Shown piece by piece: positions 14,601 to 22,138 of a stretch of 64,000 nucleotides of DNA. Position numbers and translations under genes: made by a program. Within the stretch, counting starts at the first letter, position 1, and every line of letters starts with the position of its first letter. The DNA is from Streptococcus entericus DSM 14446 (GTDB lineage Bacteria > Bacillota > Bacilli > Lactobacillales > Streptococcaceae). A model generated the notes under the pieces. That model did not search any database. It worked only from the letters and a program-made list of their open reading frames with translations, and was not told the origin of the DNA. The DNA lies in the NCBI RefSeq assembly GCF_000380025.1, contig NZ_KB904185.1, forward strand, positions 19,355-83,354. Reading direction: 5' to 3'.

Positions 14601-16262
14601 ATGCTTCGTAGGCTTTTTCCTTATCGAGGTATTCGTGTCCGTTCTTTTTACAAAAACATCAAGGCGATAACTTATTTTGTTATGTTATCGCCTGTTTTGT
14701 TTGGCATCGCAGGCTTTGCTTGGTTAAATCAAGATTTAGTCACTAAACAACCTCTTTTTTATGGTTCATTGTTGGCAGGCTTATTACTTAGTAGCATGTT
14801 GATGTTGTTTTTTATTCAAAAACAGCTCTATCATTCTATATTGTTTTTTAATCGCTTGGATAATCTGGAAGTGATAACTAATTTCTTGATTAATAATGGT
14901 TATTATATTGCTAAAAAAACCAACGGTAGAGAGAGTATTAAGCTACCCAAAGTCTATCTTAAGCGTAACCGATATTTTCTTGATGTCACTTTTATTTTAC
15001 GAGGCAATAAGTTTCAAGATCGCTTTTTACGTTTAGGAAGTGACCTTGAAATCATGTTTGATGGTGACTTTATGGCTAAAAACTTTACTAAAGGCTTTGT
15101 CACGTACACTATCGCTATTGACCAGTTTTCTGGGCGTATTAATGTTTCAGACGTTAAGATGACTGATAAAGGTCTACGTTTGATGGCTGATGTTTATTGG
15201 GACTTCAATGAACAGCCACATTTGTTGGTCTCTGGTGGTACTGGCGGCGGTAAAACCGTTAGCTTAATGTCTTTGATTTACGGCTTAATCAAGATTGGTC
15301 ATGTTTGGATTGCTGATCCCAAAAAATCGGATTTTGTTGGTCTTAAGGATATTCCAGTTTTTCATAATCGTGTTTTTTGGGAAAAAGATGACATGGTTCA
15401 AATGTTAGCGGATGCTGTTCAATTTATGAATCAACGCTATTTGCAGATGACACAGCATCCAGAGTATCAGGCAGGGAAACGTTACTCTGCTTATGGTTTT
15501 AAACCTCTTTTTCTTATTTTTGATGAATGGGCCGCTCTCATGGCAGAACTTGAAAAAGACTATAAAATCCGAGAAGCAGTTATTGACTACTTAACTCAAA
15601 TTGTCCTGAAAGGTCGTCAGGCTGGGGTCTTTATGGTTGTTGCGATGCAACGTGCAGACGGTGAGTATATTAAAACTTCTTTAAGAGATAATTTTATGAA
15701 ACGTTTGTCTGTTGGGCATCTTGAGGATTCTGGTTATGTGATGATGTATGGTGATGCCAACCGTAATAAAGAATTTAAGAAAATTGATGAAATTGACGGT
15801 AAAAAAGTTTACGGACGTGGGTACATTGCTAATGCTGGAGAAATTGCTCGTGAGTTTTATTCTCCGTATGTACCATTTGAGAAGGGCTTTTCTTTTGTTG
15901 ATGAGTTTGCGAAGGTAGAACCGCTTGAGCCGATTTGGACAGAGCAAACTAGTCAATCAAATTCTAATCAGCCCTATCTTCCTCATCAGTCTGAAGAAGA
16001 TTTTAGCGATTTCGAAGAAACTGAAGATGTCGAAACGATTGATATGACTGTATTGTCAAAACAACTTGGTAAAAAACCTCAAGTTATTCGCCATCTTATT
16101 GGCTTAATGGAAGAGGGAGAATATTACCAGTTTTTGATGGTAGATGGCAAGTATCAATTTTCTGAAGCGGATAGTGTTGTTTTAGGCTCTCTTTTTAGCC
16201 AAAAAGAGACTTTTGATGGCACTTGGAAAGACCTCTTGTCCCTTTATTTTGGGGAGAAGTAG
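14601..16262 (+). CDS. FtsK/SpoIIIE-like type IV coupling protein (TcpA)
   Basis: 553 residues. Two N-terminal membrane helices (about 25-45 and 55-73) precede a P-loop motor domain. The Walker A is GGTGGGKT in LLVSGGTGGGKTVSLMS (about residue 211-225). The Walker B is LIFDEW (about 305-310). An HTH-like C-terminal segment (MTVLSKQLGKKPQVIRHLIGLM) is visible. The protein couples relaxase-bound DNA to the mating channel and pumps the strand out using ATP. It is the counterpart of Tn916 Orf21 and lies upstream of oriT and the relaxase gene. Confidence 0.93.
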   Translation: MLRRLFPYRGIRVRSFYKNIKAITYFVMLSPVLFGIAGFAWLNQDLVTKQPLFYGSLLAGLLLSSMLMLFFIQKQLYHSILFFNRLDNLEVITNFLINNGYYIAKKTNGRESIKLPKVYLKRNRYFLDVTFILRGNKFQDRFLRLGSDLEIMFDGDFMAKNFTKGFVTYTIAIDQFSGRINVSDVKMTDKGLRLMADVYWDFNEQPHLLVSGGTGGGKTVSLMSLIYGLIKIGHVWIADPKKSDFVGLKDIPVFHNRVFWEKDDMVQMLADAVQFMNQRYLQMTQHPEYQAGKRYSAYGFKPLFLIFDEWAALMAELEKDYKIREAVIDYLTQIVLKGRQAGVFMVVAMQRADGEYIKTSLRDNFMKRLSVGHLEDSGYVMMYGDANRNKEFKKIDEIDGKKVYGRGYIANAGEIAREFYSPYVPFEKGFSFVDEFAKVEPLEPIWTEQTSQSNSNQPYLPHQSEEDFSDFEETEDVETIDMTVLSKQLGKKPQVIRHLIGLMEEGEYYQFLMVDGKYQFSEADSVVLGSLFSQKETFDGTWKDLLSLYFGEK

Positions 16263-16309
16263 GTGGCAAGGTATATTTATCTCCTTGCTAGAGGTAGTAG
16301 TGCTAGTGG

Positions 16310-16515
16310 CAAGTGGCAATCGAGGGCGAAGCCCTCGTGCCGACACGCCGCCACAGCAACTGCTATTTCTAGCAAGGGGATAAGGATTAACCCCCCAATT
16401 TCTAATAGGGGGGTAGAAAATCAAAAAAACACGAAGTCAGACCCCGTAAACGTAGGTGGGACAAGGGATTTGCCCGCTTCGACGTTGTATTACTTTTGCC
16501 AAAAAAGCGTATGAC
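16310..16515. other. Putative origin of transfer (oriT)
   Basis: The 277-nt gap between coupling protein and relaxase is the position of oriT in Tn916. CGAGGGC-GAA-GCCCTCG (16321-16337) is a perfect hairpin. ACCCCCC (16390-16396) pairs with GGGGGGT (16408-16414) across AATTTCTAATA; a C-run/G-run hairpin of this kind marks the oriT of ICEBs1 and Tn916-type elements. A GC-rich stretch follows (ACAAGGGATTTGCCCGC). An ORF across this region (16263-16514) is not credible as a gene. The nick site was not determined. Confidence 0.75.
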
Positions 16516-16539
16516 TTTTTCGGCTAAAAAGGAGGAAAA

Positions 16540-17811
16540 ATGCCAAAAGATAGGTTAGTTGATAGAAAGCATTTAATCGCTTTGCGAAAAGATAAAATTA
16601 GGGTTACTCAACATGAATTCTCTGAGCTAATCGATTTACCAGTAGCGACTATTCGAGCTTACGAACAAGGTAAGAGGTTGCTGACAGCTGATAAGTTTCG
16701 TGACATCAAACAAAGACTGGGTTATTTAGATTCTAGCTCTGGGAGTTTACGCATCATGATTGACTATGTGCGCTTAACATTTAAGCACGTTACCGATTTA
16801 GACTTCTTCTGTCAAACGTATCTTTACTGTCCGCTATCAGACTTTGTCAGTGTTGAGACTAAACTGATGAAGTATTCTAACTTGTGGCGACGAGGAGACA
16901 TCTGGATATTTGATTATGCAGATAAGACGAAGACAGGTAACTATCAAATCACGGTGCAACTATCTGGTGCAGGTTGTCGTCAGTTTGAATTGTTGTTAGA
17001 ACGTGAAAACAAGACTTGGTTACAAGCACTACAGAAAATGGCTTTTGAGCGCTCGGATATGAAGGTTACTCGCATTGACTTAGCTCTTGATGAACTCTAT
17101 AAGGGTTATGATCATGAAGAAGAACATCTTCAACTGTCAGACTTGATTTCCAAAGTCTATAAAAAAGAGCTGACACACGGCCGACTTAGAAAATGGAATT
17201 TTATCGGTGGAGGTGCTCTTGGTTCTGATGACGAGGTCGATGATAGTAGTGAAGGTATATCGATTTACTTTGGTAGTCGACAGAGCAACTGCTATTTTAA
17301 CTTTTACGAGAAGCGTTATGAGTTGGCACAGAAAGAGCGTATGACGGTTATTGAAGCCTTGGAGGTCTTTGGGATTTGGAATCGCTATGAAATTCGTATG
17401 AGCCAGTCAGTTGCTCATGGCTGGGTAGAAGAATTTATTTCAGGTGTGCCCTTAGAAGATTTATCCAAAGGAATTATCTCTAAAAGCTTAGAATTTTATG
17501 ACAGTACGAACGATTACGGTGCATATTTGCCAGACGATAAATGGCAGTCTTTGTTTGGTGGTGTTGAACCTGTCAATTTAGCAGTCTCTCCAGAGCCATA
17601 TTCTTTAGAAAAGACGATAAAATGGCTCATTTATCAAGTTTCAAATTCGCTACGTTTAATTGAAGAAGCTGATAAGGTGATGAATACAGCTTATTTGGAC
17701 ATTGTGCTGGAGGCTGGTGAGTTGACGGAGGAGGCTGAAACGATTTTAGCACAGTTATCTCCATCAGATGCCGATTATTTACGAGAACGGTTGGCAGAGT
17801 ATGCAAGTTGA
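16540..17811 (+). CDS. mobT: MobT relaxase (Rep_trans family)
   Basis: 423 residues. An N-terminal HTH (residues 10-55, IRVTQHEFSELIDLPVATIR) is followed by the Rep_trans core: RIMIDYVRLTF, then VTRIDLALDEL with the metal-linked Asp residues, then SNCYFNFYEKRYE carrying candidate catalytic Tyr residues. MobT nicks oriT, stays attached to the 5' end and is pumped with the strand; the same family starts rolling-circle replication. Equivalent to Tn916 Orf20 and ICEBs1 NicK. The AAGGAGG site 8 nt upstream supports the start. Confidence 0.93.
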   Translation: MPKDRLVDRKHLIALRKDKIRVTQHEFSELIDLPVATIRAYEQGKRLLTADKFRDIKQRLGYLDSSSGSLRIMIDYVRLTFKHVTDLDFFCQTYLYCPLSDFVSVETKLMKYSNLWRRGDIWIFDYADKTKTGNYQITVQLSGAGCRQFELLLERENKTWLQALQKMAFERSDMKVTRIDLALDELYKGYDHEEEHLQLSDLISKVYKKELTHGRLRKWNFIGGGALGSDDEVDDSSEGISIYFGSRQSNCYFNFYEKRYELAQKERMTVIEALEVFGIWNRYEIRMSQSVAHGWVEEFISGVPLEDLSKGIISKSLEFYDSTNDYGAYLPDDKWQSLFGGVEPVNLAVSPEPYSLEKTIKWLIYQVSNSLRLIEEADKVMNTAYLDIVLEAGELTEEAETILAQLSPSDADYLRERLAEYAS

Positions 17812-18187
17812 TCCCATTGAAACATACTTAGCGACTAACATTGACCAGCTCGATTTAATTATTCATCAAGTAGTGTCTCTATTACCTGATGCTTATTTTT
17901 ATAAATCAGAGTTGAGGTCAACCGACTTTGTAGCTCGTCGTCAAAGCTTGGATTTGTTAAGCCAAAAAAGTCGCTCATTAGCTTATAAAGGCGATAAGTC
18001 CATTAAGTACACTTACAAAAAAGAGGTGAAAGACTACGAAATAGCATTAGCAAAGGAAGCTGAAAAACAGCGCTCTAATTTTTTGACAACACTGTTGTCA
18101 GAAACAGACGATGTTAAGGCTGCTTGTCTCTATAATTTAATCAGTTACTATCGCTTGTTAAAGCACTTAAGAACATTTAATCGGTAG
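17801..18187 (+). CDS. Protein of unknown function downstream of MobT
   Basis: 128 residues from the ATG at 17801, overlapping the relaxase end by 11 nt; a start at 17768 is also open. Mainly helical, with a basic middle (RRQSLDLLSQKSRSLAYKGDKSIKYTYKKE) and no membrane segment. Overlap with mobT implies coupled translation and a role in DNA processing, perhaps as a relaxase accessory. Not a recognised family. Confidence 0.65.
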   Translation: MQVDPIETYLATNIDQLDLIIHQVVSLLPDAYFYKSELRSTDFVARRQSLDLLSQKSRSLAYKGDKSIKYTYKKEVKDYEIALAKEAEKQRSNFLTTLLSETDDVKAACLYNLISYYRLLKHLRTFNR

Positions 18188-18214
18188 TTATCAAATATCA
18201 CAAGGAGTTTAATC

Positions 18215-18250
18215 ATGAAAATCAGAAGCCCACCACCCTATCAAAGTTAA
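18215..18250 (+). CDS. Eleven-codon micro-ORF
   Basis: MKIRSPPPYQS from an ATG with ACAAGGAG seven bases upstream. Too short for confident calling. The good ribosome site and the three consecutive Pro codons (a ribosome-stalling context) would fit a leader peptide, or it is the remnant of a decayed gene. Confidence 0.25.
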   Translation: MKIRSPPPYQS

Positions 18251-18303
18251 AGATTTGTTATAGGATTATTTTAGAAATTAAAGAAAGATAAAAGGTGATA
18301 AAA

Positions 18304-18579
18304 ATGGCACAACGTACCGATGCTGATAAAAAATTGCTACATGTTGCTCAGGAGTTTTCAACTTGCTTGACCTCAAGAAACTATGATGAGGCTTGGACGA
18401 AAGCTGGAGAGCTGAATGAATTGCTTAAAGAAAAAAATCGTGAGGGGTTGACTTTGCCACCTTATATGGTTGATATGCTTGCTCAACATTTGAAGTCCTA
18501 CTATTATCAGAATAATGTTGTCTCTAAAGCTCGTAAAGTGATGAGTGCAATTGGTCATAAAGTTGCTGAATTTAACTAA
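18304..18579 (+). CDS. 91-residue helical protein of unknown function
   Basis: Starts at the ATG at 18304 behind AAAGGTG. Predicted all-alpha, soluble, mildly basic (for example YYYQNNVVSKARKVMSAIGHK). No motif recognised. It opens a series of small plus-strand genes between the relaxase and the mating-channel genes, where Tn916 carries only orf19 and ardA (orf18). Confidence 0.65.
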   Translation: MAQRTDADKKLLHVAQEFSTCLTSRNYDEAWTKAGELNELLKEKNREGLTLPPYMVDMLAQHLKSYYYQNNVVSKARKVMSAIGHKVAEFN

Positions 18580-18637
18580 TTTTATGTGGAGGTAAGGTGC
18601 TAGTTTCCTTACCTCTTTTTTATTTAAGGAGGACGTT

Positions 18638-19006
18638 ATGTCAGTTACAGTTGTTTATGATTTTTACAGTGAAGTCTGTGAAAATACGATGTATGGTCAG
18701 CATTTCTTAGAACTTCCAGAAGAAATGATTGATCGCTTAGATGATTATTTTGATGGTCTTGAAATTCCGACAGCAGGTGGTATTCACCCAAACAATGTTT
18801 ATGTCAATAGCTATACGATTGAAAACGATAGGGAGGTTGCCACTTTTTGGACAAAGCTGATAGACGAGGATGACTATGATCGACTTGAAGCTCAAGGTCA
18901 ATTAGAGAGCTGGTTAGATTATCATCGCAATGAGATTGAAGAACGTCTCAGTGATAGGGTATATGTTTTAGGTTATGTCTCAGGTGAGTGGCATTTTTTA
19001 CAGTGA
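18638..19006 (+). CDS. Acidic 122-residue protein, possible anti-restriction family
   Basis: Very rich in Asp and Glu (DRLDDYFDGLEI, KLIDEDDYDRLEA) and strongly acidic overall, with no signal peptide. AAGGAGG precedes the ATG. It is first of four consecutive similar-sized genes, of which the third is ArdA. High negative charge is the hallmark of DNA-mimic anti-defence proteins, so a related role is plausible. I see no confident sequence match. Confidence 0.6.
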   Translation: MSVTVVYDFYSEVCENTMYGQHFLELPEEMIDRLDDYFDGLEIPTAGGIHPNNVYVNSYTIENDREVATFWTKLIDEDDYDRLEAQGQLESWLDYHRNEIEERLSDRVYVLGYVSGEWHFLQ

Positions 19007-19017
19007 GGAGGTAACTT

Positions 19018-19494
19018 ATGATCCAGATTTACATTGATCTCCCAGACTTTAAACGTTGGTATAGTCTGCCAATTACTCCTGAAGCAATTGTAGAAGATAT
19101 TGAAAATCCTGTGACCAGAAAACAGTTTTTAGCACAAGGAACTGATTATGAGATTAGTCGGTATACCATCTACGATGTTGAGCATACTGAATCTTTTTAT
19201 CTCTATCAGTTTCAACACGCTTTTGAGGTGCTGCAAAAATTTGATTTTGTTCCAAGGTATATTGAAGCATTCTTTGAATTTTTCCATGTGACTGATGTTG
19301 AGATGTTAGAAACAGTACAATTTTACGACAGTCGTGAAGAGGTTGTTGAACGTATAGCTGAAAATCTCGGTTTAATGGATATTAGGTTATTTAACGCAAA
19401 TGTCTATTATTACCTTGATGATGAACTTATTTTACGTGACTTTTTCGATGGCTCTTATGAAGCTCGAAATGATGTTATTTTTGAATTTATCTAA
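19018..19494 (+). CDS. Acidic 158-residue protein, possible anti-restriction family
   Basis: Same length as the ArdA gene that follows, strongly acidic and rich in aromatic residues (EAFFEFFHVTDVEMLE, NVYYYLDDELILRDFF). The opening MIQIYIDL is reminiscent of the ArdA N-terminus (MxxYxxNL). GAGGAGG precedes the ATG and the gap to the next gene is 11 nt. It may be a diverged ArdA-like DNA mimic. Function unproven. Confidence 0.6.
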   Translation: MIQIYIDLPDFKRWYSLPITPEAIVEDIENPVTRKQFLAQGTDYEISRYTIYDVEHTESFYLYQFQHAFEVLQKFDFVPRYIEAFFEFFHVTDVEMLETVQFYDSREEVVERIAENLGLMDIRLFNANVYYYLDDELILRDFFDGSYEARNDVIFEFI

Positions 19495-19505
19495 GGAGGC
19501 AAACG

Positions 19506-19982
19506 ATGGAATTTTATGCTACTATTAAAGAACTTGGAACAGGGAAAATCGTTCATATTGATTTTCCAACATCACTTGAGGAAGTAGCTGCAAAACTTGG
19601 TTTGGAAGATGACCGCTTTGAGTATATTATCGTGGATTCATCTAGTCATTTAATCTCTGAACACGATTCAATCGAGATGCTTAATCGGTTTTATGAGTTA
19701 GCTGAAACAACAGATGACGACTTAGTTGAAGCAGTTCATGAGGTCTTAGGTTATAAGGCTAAAGACTTTGTAGCTTATGACTTCAATTTTGAGGATTGTA
19801 GCCTATTACCTGATGTCAACAGTCAACGAGAACTTGGTGAGTATTGGGTTGATCAGCTTGGCTTTTCAAATATTCCCAGAGAAGTTCTTGAATTTCATTT
19901 TGACCATGAGGGCTATGGCCGAGATATTGACCTTGAAAATCAAGGTGGCTTCTCTAGCAAAGGCTATCTTCAAATTAATTAG
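19506..19982 (+). CDS. ardA: Anti-restriction protein ArdA
   Basis: 158 residues, acidic. The N-terminal part (GTGKIVHIDFPTSLEEVAAKL, later SEHDSIEMLNRFYELAE) and the C-terminal signature (LGEYWVDQLG, then FHFDHEGYGRDIDLE and GYL) match the ArdA family. ArdA mimics about 40 bp of bent B-DNA and blocks type I restriction enzymes, protecting newly arrived single-copy DNA. Tn916 encodes ArdA as Orf18 at the same position, between relaxase and mating-channel genes. Start supported by AAGGAGG. Confidence 0.88.
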   Translation: MEFYATIKELGTGKIVHIDFPTSLEEVAAKLGLEDDRFEYIIVDSSSHLISEHDSIEMLNRFYELAETTDDDLVEAVHEVLGYKAKDFVAYDFNFEDCSLLPDVNSQRELGEYWVDQLGFSNIPREVLEFHFDHEGYGRDIDLENQGGFSSKGYLQIN

Positions 19983-19997
19983 CATTATCGGTGAACT

Positions 19998-20480
19998 ATG
20001 ATTGCAACTATTCGAACTCACGCTAACGGTAATAGCCATTATTTATGTGATTTGGACTTAATGAAGTTCTCCGAGGAACAGGTAAGAGAACGGATGCGTG
20101 AAAGAGGTATCAGCGATGATGCCTTTTTCATTTGTGGTTTTAAGGATTGGGGTATTGATAGCATCCTTAGTCTGAGAGAAGCCTATATGTTGAAACTCCA
20201 AATCGAGCATTTGTATGATGGTGACGATTATCTTATTCGCTTTATGTTGCGGTCGCGTAAAAGTCTGTATGATATAGAAACTCATTATTACAAGTTTTTC
20301 TCAAAAGATGAGCTGGCGGTTATGCAACATTTGCTAAAGCATGCAGAAACAGCACCTCTCTTGGAAGCTTTCTTTAGAGCGGGTTCGTGGGTTAATTTTA
20401 TGTTAGCCTATGTTGAAGCAGGTTACATCTTAAATACTCCTCGTGGGTTTTATCTCGATGGAAATGTGTTTAAGATTTAA
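19998..20480 (+). CDS. 160-residue protein of unknown function next to ArdA
   Basis: Mixed charge, helical (RMRERGISDDAFFICGFKDWG, LKHAETAPLLEAFFRAG). Size and position parallel the three acidic proteins upstream, but the charge bias is weaker. The opening MIATIRTHANGNSHYLCDL and the DAFFICGFKDW segment loosely recall ArdA-domain starts. Start ATG follows CGGTGAACT, a weak site, so translation may be coupled to ardA 15 nt upstream. Anti-defence function is only a suggestion from context. Confidence 0.58.
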   Translation: MIATIRTHANGNSHYLCDLDLMKFSEEQVRERMRERGISDDAFFICGFKDWGIDSILSLREAYMLKLQIEHLYDGDDYLIRFMLRSRKSLYDIETHYYKFFSKDELAVMQHLLKHAETAPLLEAFFRAGSWVNFMLAYVEAGYILNTPRGFYLDGNVFKI

Positions 20481-20547
20481 TGTTTAGACGAAGATTTGAT
20501 GTTATCATCAAGTCTTTTTCTTTTTTAGAAAACAATGGAGGAATTAT

Positions 20548-21471
20548 GTGAAAATTTTTCAAAAAAATAAGGGGAGTTCAACGATGCTCCCTAAGTTCAA
20601 AAAGGAAAAGGTTAAGGTTAGGACACGAGTTATCAGTCAGAAAACCTCTAACTTTATTTTTATTGGTGGCTTGCTTGGTTTAATCCTTTTCGGCTCAATA
20701 AATATTGCGCTTAACAGCTATCGCTTGTTGCAGATGGAAAAGAACAAGCCTGTTGTGGTCTCTGCTAAAGACTCACGCAATATTTCAAACAAAGTTGGTC
20801 TATTTATGTCTGACTTTTTGAGTGCTTATTTTAAGCAAGGGCAAGACGTCAATAGCAGTCAGTTGACTTCTTATTACGGTGCTGGCATTGATATTAAAAA
20901 TAAAAATACAGCATTTGTAGAAAGTCGTTTACTTAGTGCGACATTAATTGAGATTACAGATCGTTTAGCGACGTATCGTGTCTCTTATGAAGTAAAAAAA
21001 GACGATGTCCCTCAAACGACGACAAAAGTGATTACTATTCCTTATGCCGAGAAAGATGGCAAGTTCTATGTTTCAGGACTTCCTTATTTCTCAGATATAG
21101 AATCCTATGTTGCTGAGGGTGTAAAAAATGACTATATGCTCAAAACGCAACTAGAGACCAGTAAATATCAGTCAGAAAAATCCTACGTTGAGGCTTTTTT
21201 CAAGGCTTATGCTAGTGGTGATGAGACGCAACTCGTTCCTTTCTCAAAAACTATAAAACCGATTAGCGGTTTTCAGTTCATGTCACTAGATTATACTTAC
21301 TTTACAGAAGAGAATAATAAACTTATCGTCTTATGTCAAGTAAGTTTCTCAGATGATGCTGGGTTTACGCATCAAGAAAACTTTACTTTAAGCTTAAGTA
21401 GGCAAGATAGCGGCAGTTATTTTGTTGAAGATATACAACATAAACACATCGACATCAAAGAAGAAGAATAG
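20548..21471 (+). CDS. TcpC-like mating-channel protein (Tn916 Orf13-like)
   Basis: 307 residues from the GTG at 20548 (GGAGG eight bases upstream); an ATG at 20584 behind GGGGAG is nearly as good. A short basic cytoplasmic part, one membrane helix (about 41-60, NFIFIGGLLGLILFGSINIAL) and two extracellular NTF2-like domains match TcpC of Clostridium pCW3 and Tn916 Orf13. The protein links the membrane channel to the cell-wall side. The long linker and two-domain repeat are visible as paired VGLFMSDFLSAYF and SYVEAFFKAYASG helices. Confidence 0.82.
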   Translation: MKIFQKNKGSSTMLPKFKKEKVKVRTRVISQKTSNFIFIGGLLGLILFGSINIALNSYRLLQMEKNKPVVVSAKDSRNISNKVGLFMSDFLSAYFKQGQDVNSSQLTSYYGAGIDIKNKNTAFVESRLLSATLIEITDRLATYRVSYEVKKDDVPQTTTKVITIPYAEKDGKFYVSGLPYFSDIESYVAEGVKNDYMLKTQLETSKYQSEKSYVEAFFKAYASGDETQLVPFSKTIKPISGFQFMSLDYTYFTEENNKLIVLCQVSFSDDAGFTHQENFTLSLSRQDSGSYFVEDIQHKHIDIKEEE

Positions 21472-21482
21472 GAGAACAAAAC

Positions 21483-21713
21483 ATGTCAGAATTATACAAA
21501 CGCCTTGCGGAAGAATATCTTTTTTGGATTATTGCTGGGGGAGCCTCTGTCGGAAGCCTGATAGAGTATTACAAATCAAAATCTTGGGGCAAAACAGCTT
21601 CAGTCTTTATCTTGGGTATGGCTGTTGGTTGGGCAGTAACCAGTATTCCTACTGTTAAGGAAAAGGTAGGACAAGCTCTAATGTGGATTATTGGCTTGCT
21701 GAAGTTTGGGTAA
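21483..21713 (+). CDS. TcpD-like small membrane protein
   Basis: 76 residues with two hydrophobic segments (about 13-28 and 41-56) and a third at the C-terminus (LMWIIGLLKFG). Lies between TcpC and TcpE homologues, 11 nt after the former and five before the latter, as in other Tn916-superfamily elements. The role in the mating channel is accessory and poorly defined. Confidence 0.68.
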   Translation: MSELYKRLAEEYLFWIIAGGASVGSLIEYYKSKSWGKTASVFILGMAVGWAVTSIPTVKEKVGQALMWIIGLLKFG

Positions 21714-21718
21714 GTCCT

Positions 21719-22138
21719 ATGTCAGAAAAAAAAGATAAGAAAGTTTACAACTATACCAAAGCCCTTAATCAGCCTATCTGGTTTCAAAAAATAACAGATA
21801 ACTTTTCCTTACCTGTAGCTATTAAGATGTCCACTATTGTTTGGACACTCTTTTTTTCTTATTTTGCCCTTAGAACCGCTACATTTTTAGGTAAGATTAC
21901 CCCTGCTCCCTTTGCGTTTTGGTTTATCCCAGCCTTAGCCTTATCATTTTATCTTGCTGTCTCGGTTTCTGATTTTACGATTGATAAAAAGCCATTCCTA
22001 CGTTTCATTGGCGACTATGTAAAGTTCTATCGAGCTTATGCGATGAAAAAGAAAGGGTATTTCATCAACGATGGGCTATTTTATCCTAAACCCTATAAAC
22101 TAATCAAAAAGGAGGAAAATCATGTCAATCGGAAATGA
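21719..22138 (+). CDS. TcpE family conjugal transfer membrane protein
   Basis: 139 residues from the ATG at 21719; an upstream in-frame start at 21683 would overlap TcpD. Features fit TcpE (Tn916 Orf17): the start YNYTKALNQPIWFQKI, two membrane helices at about 37-55 and 64-82, then FTIDKKPFLRFIGDYVKFY and a short basic tail. The family is a membrane component of the secretion channel. It overlaps the VirB4 gene by 17 nt, supporting coupled expression. Confidence 0.88.
   Translation: MSEKKDKKVYNYTKALNQPIWFQKITDNFSLPVAIKMSTIVWTLFFSYFALRTATFLGKITPAPFAFWFIPALALSFYLAVSVSDFTIDKKPFLRFIGDYVKFYRAYAMKKKGYFINDGLFYPKPYKLIKKEENHVNRK

Noticed and set aside
16263..16514. 83-residue plus-strand ORF between coupling protein and relaxase
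   Set aside because: It covers the GC hairpins of the putative oriT, has no ribosome site and a biased, non-protein-like composition.
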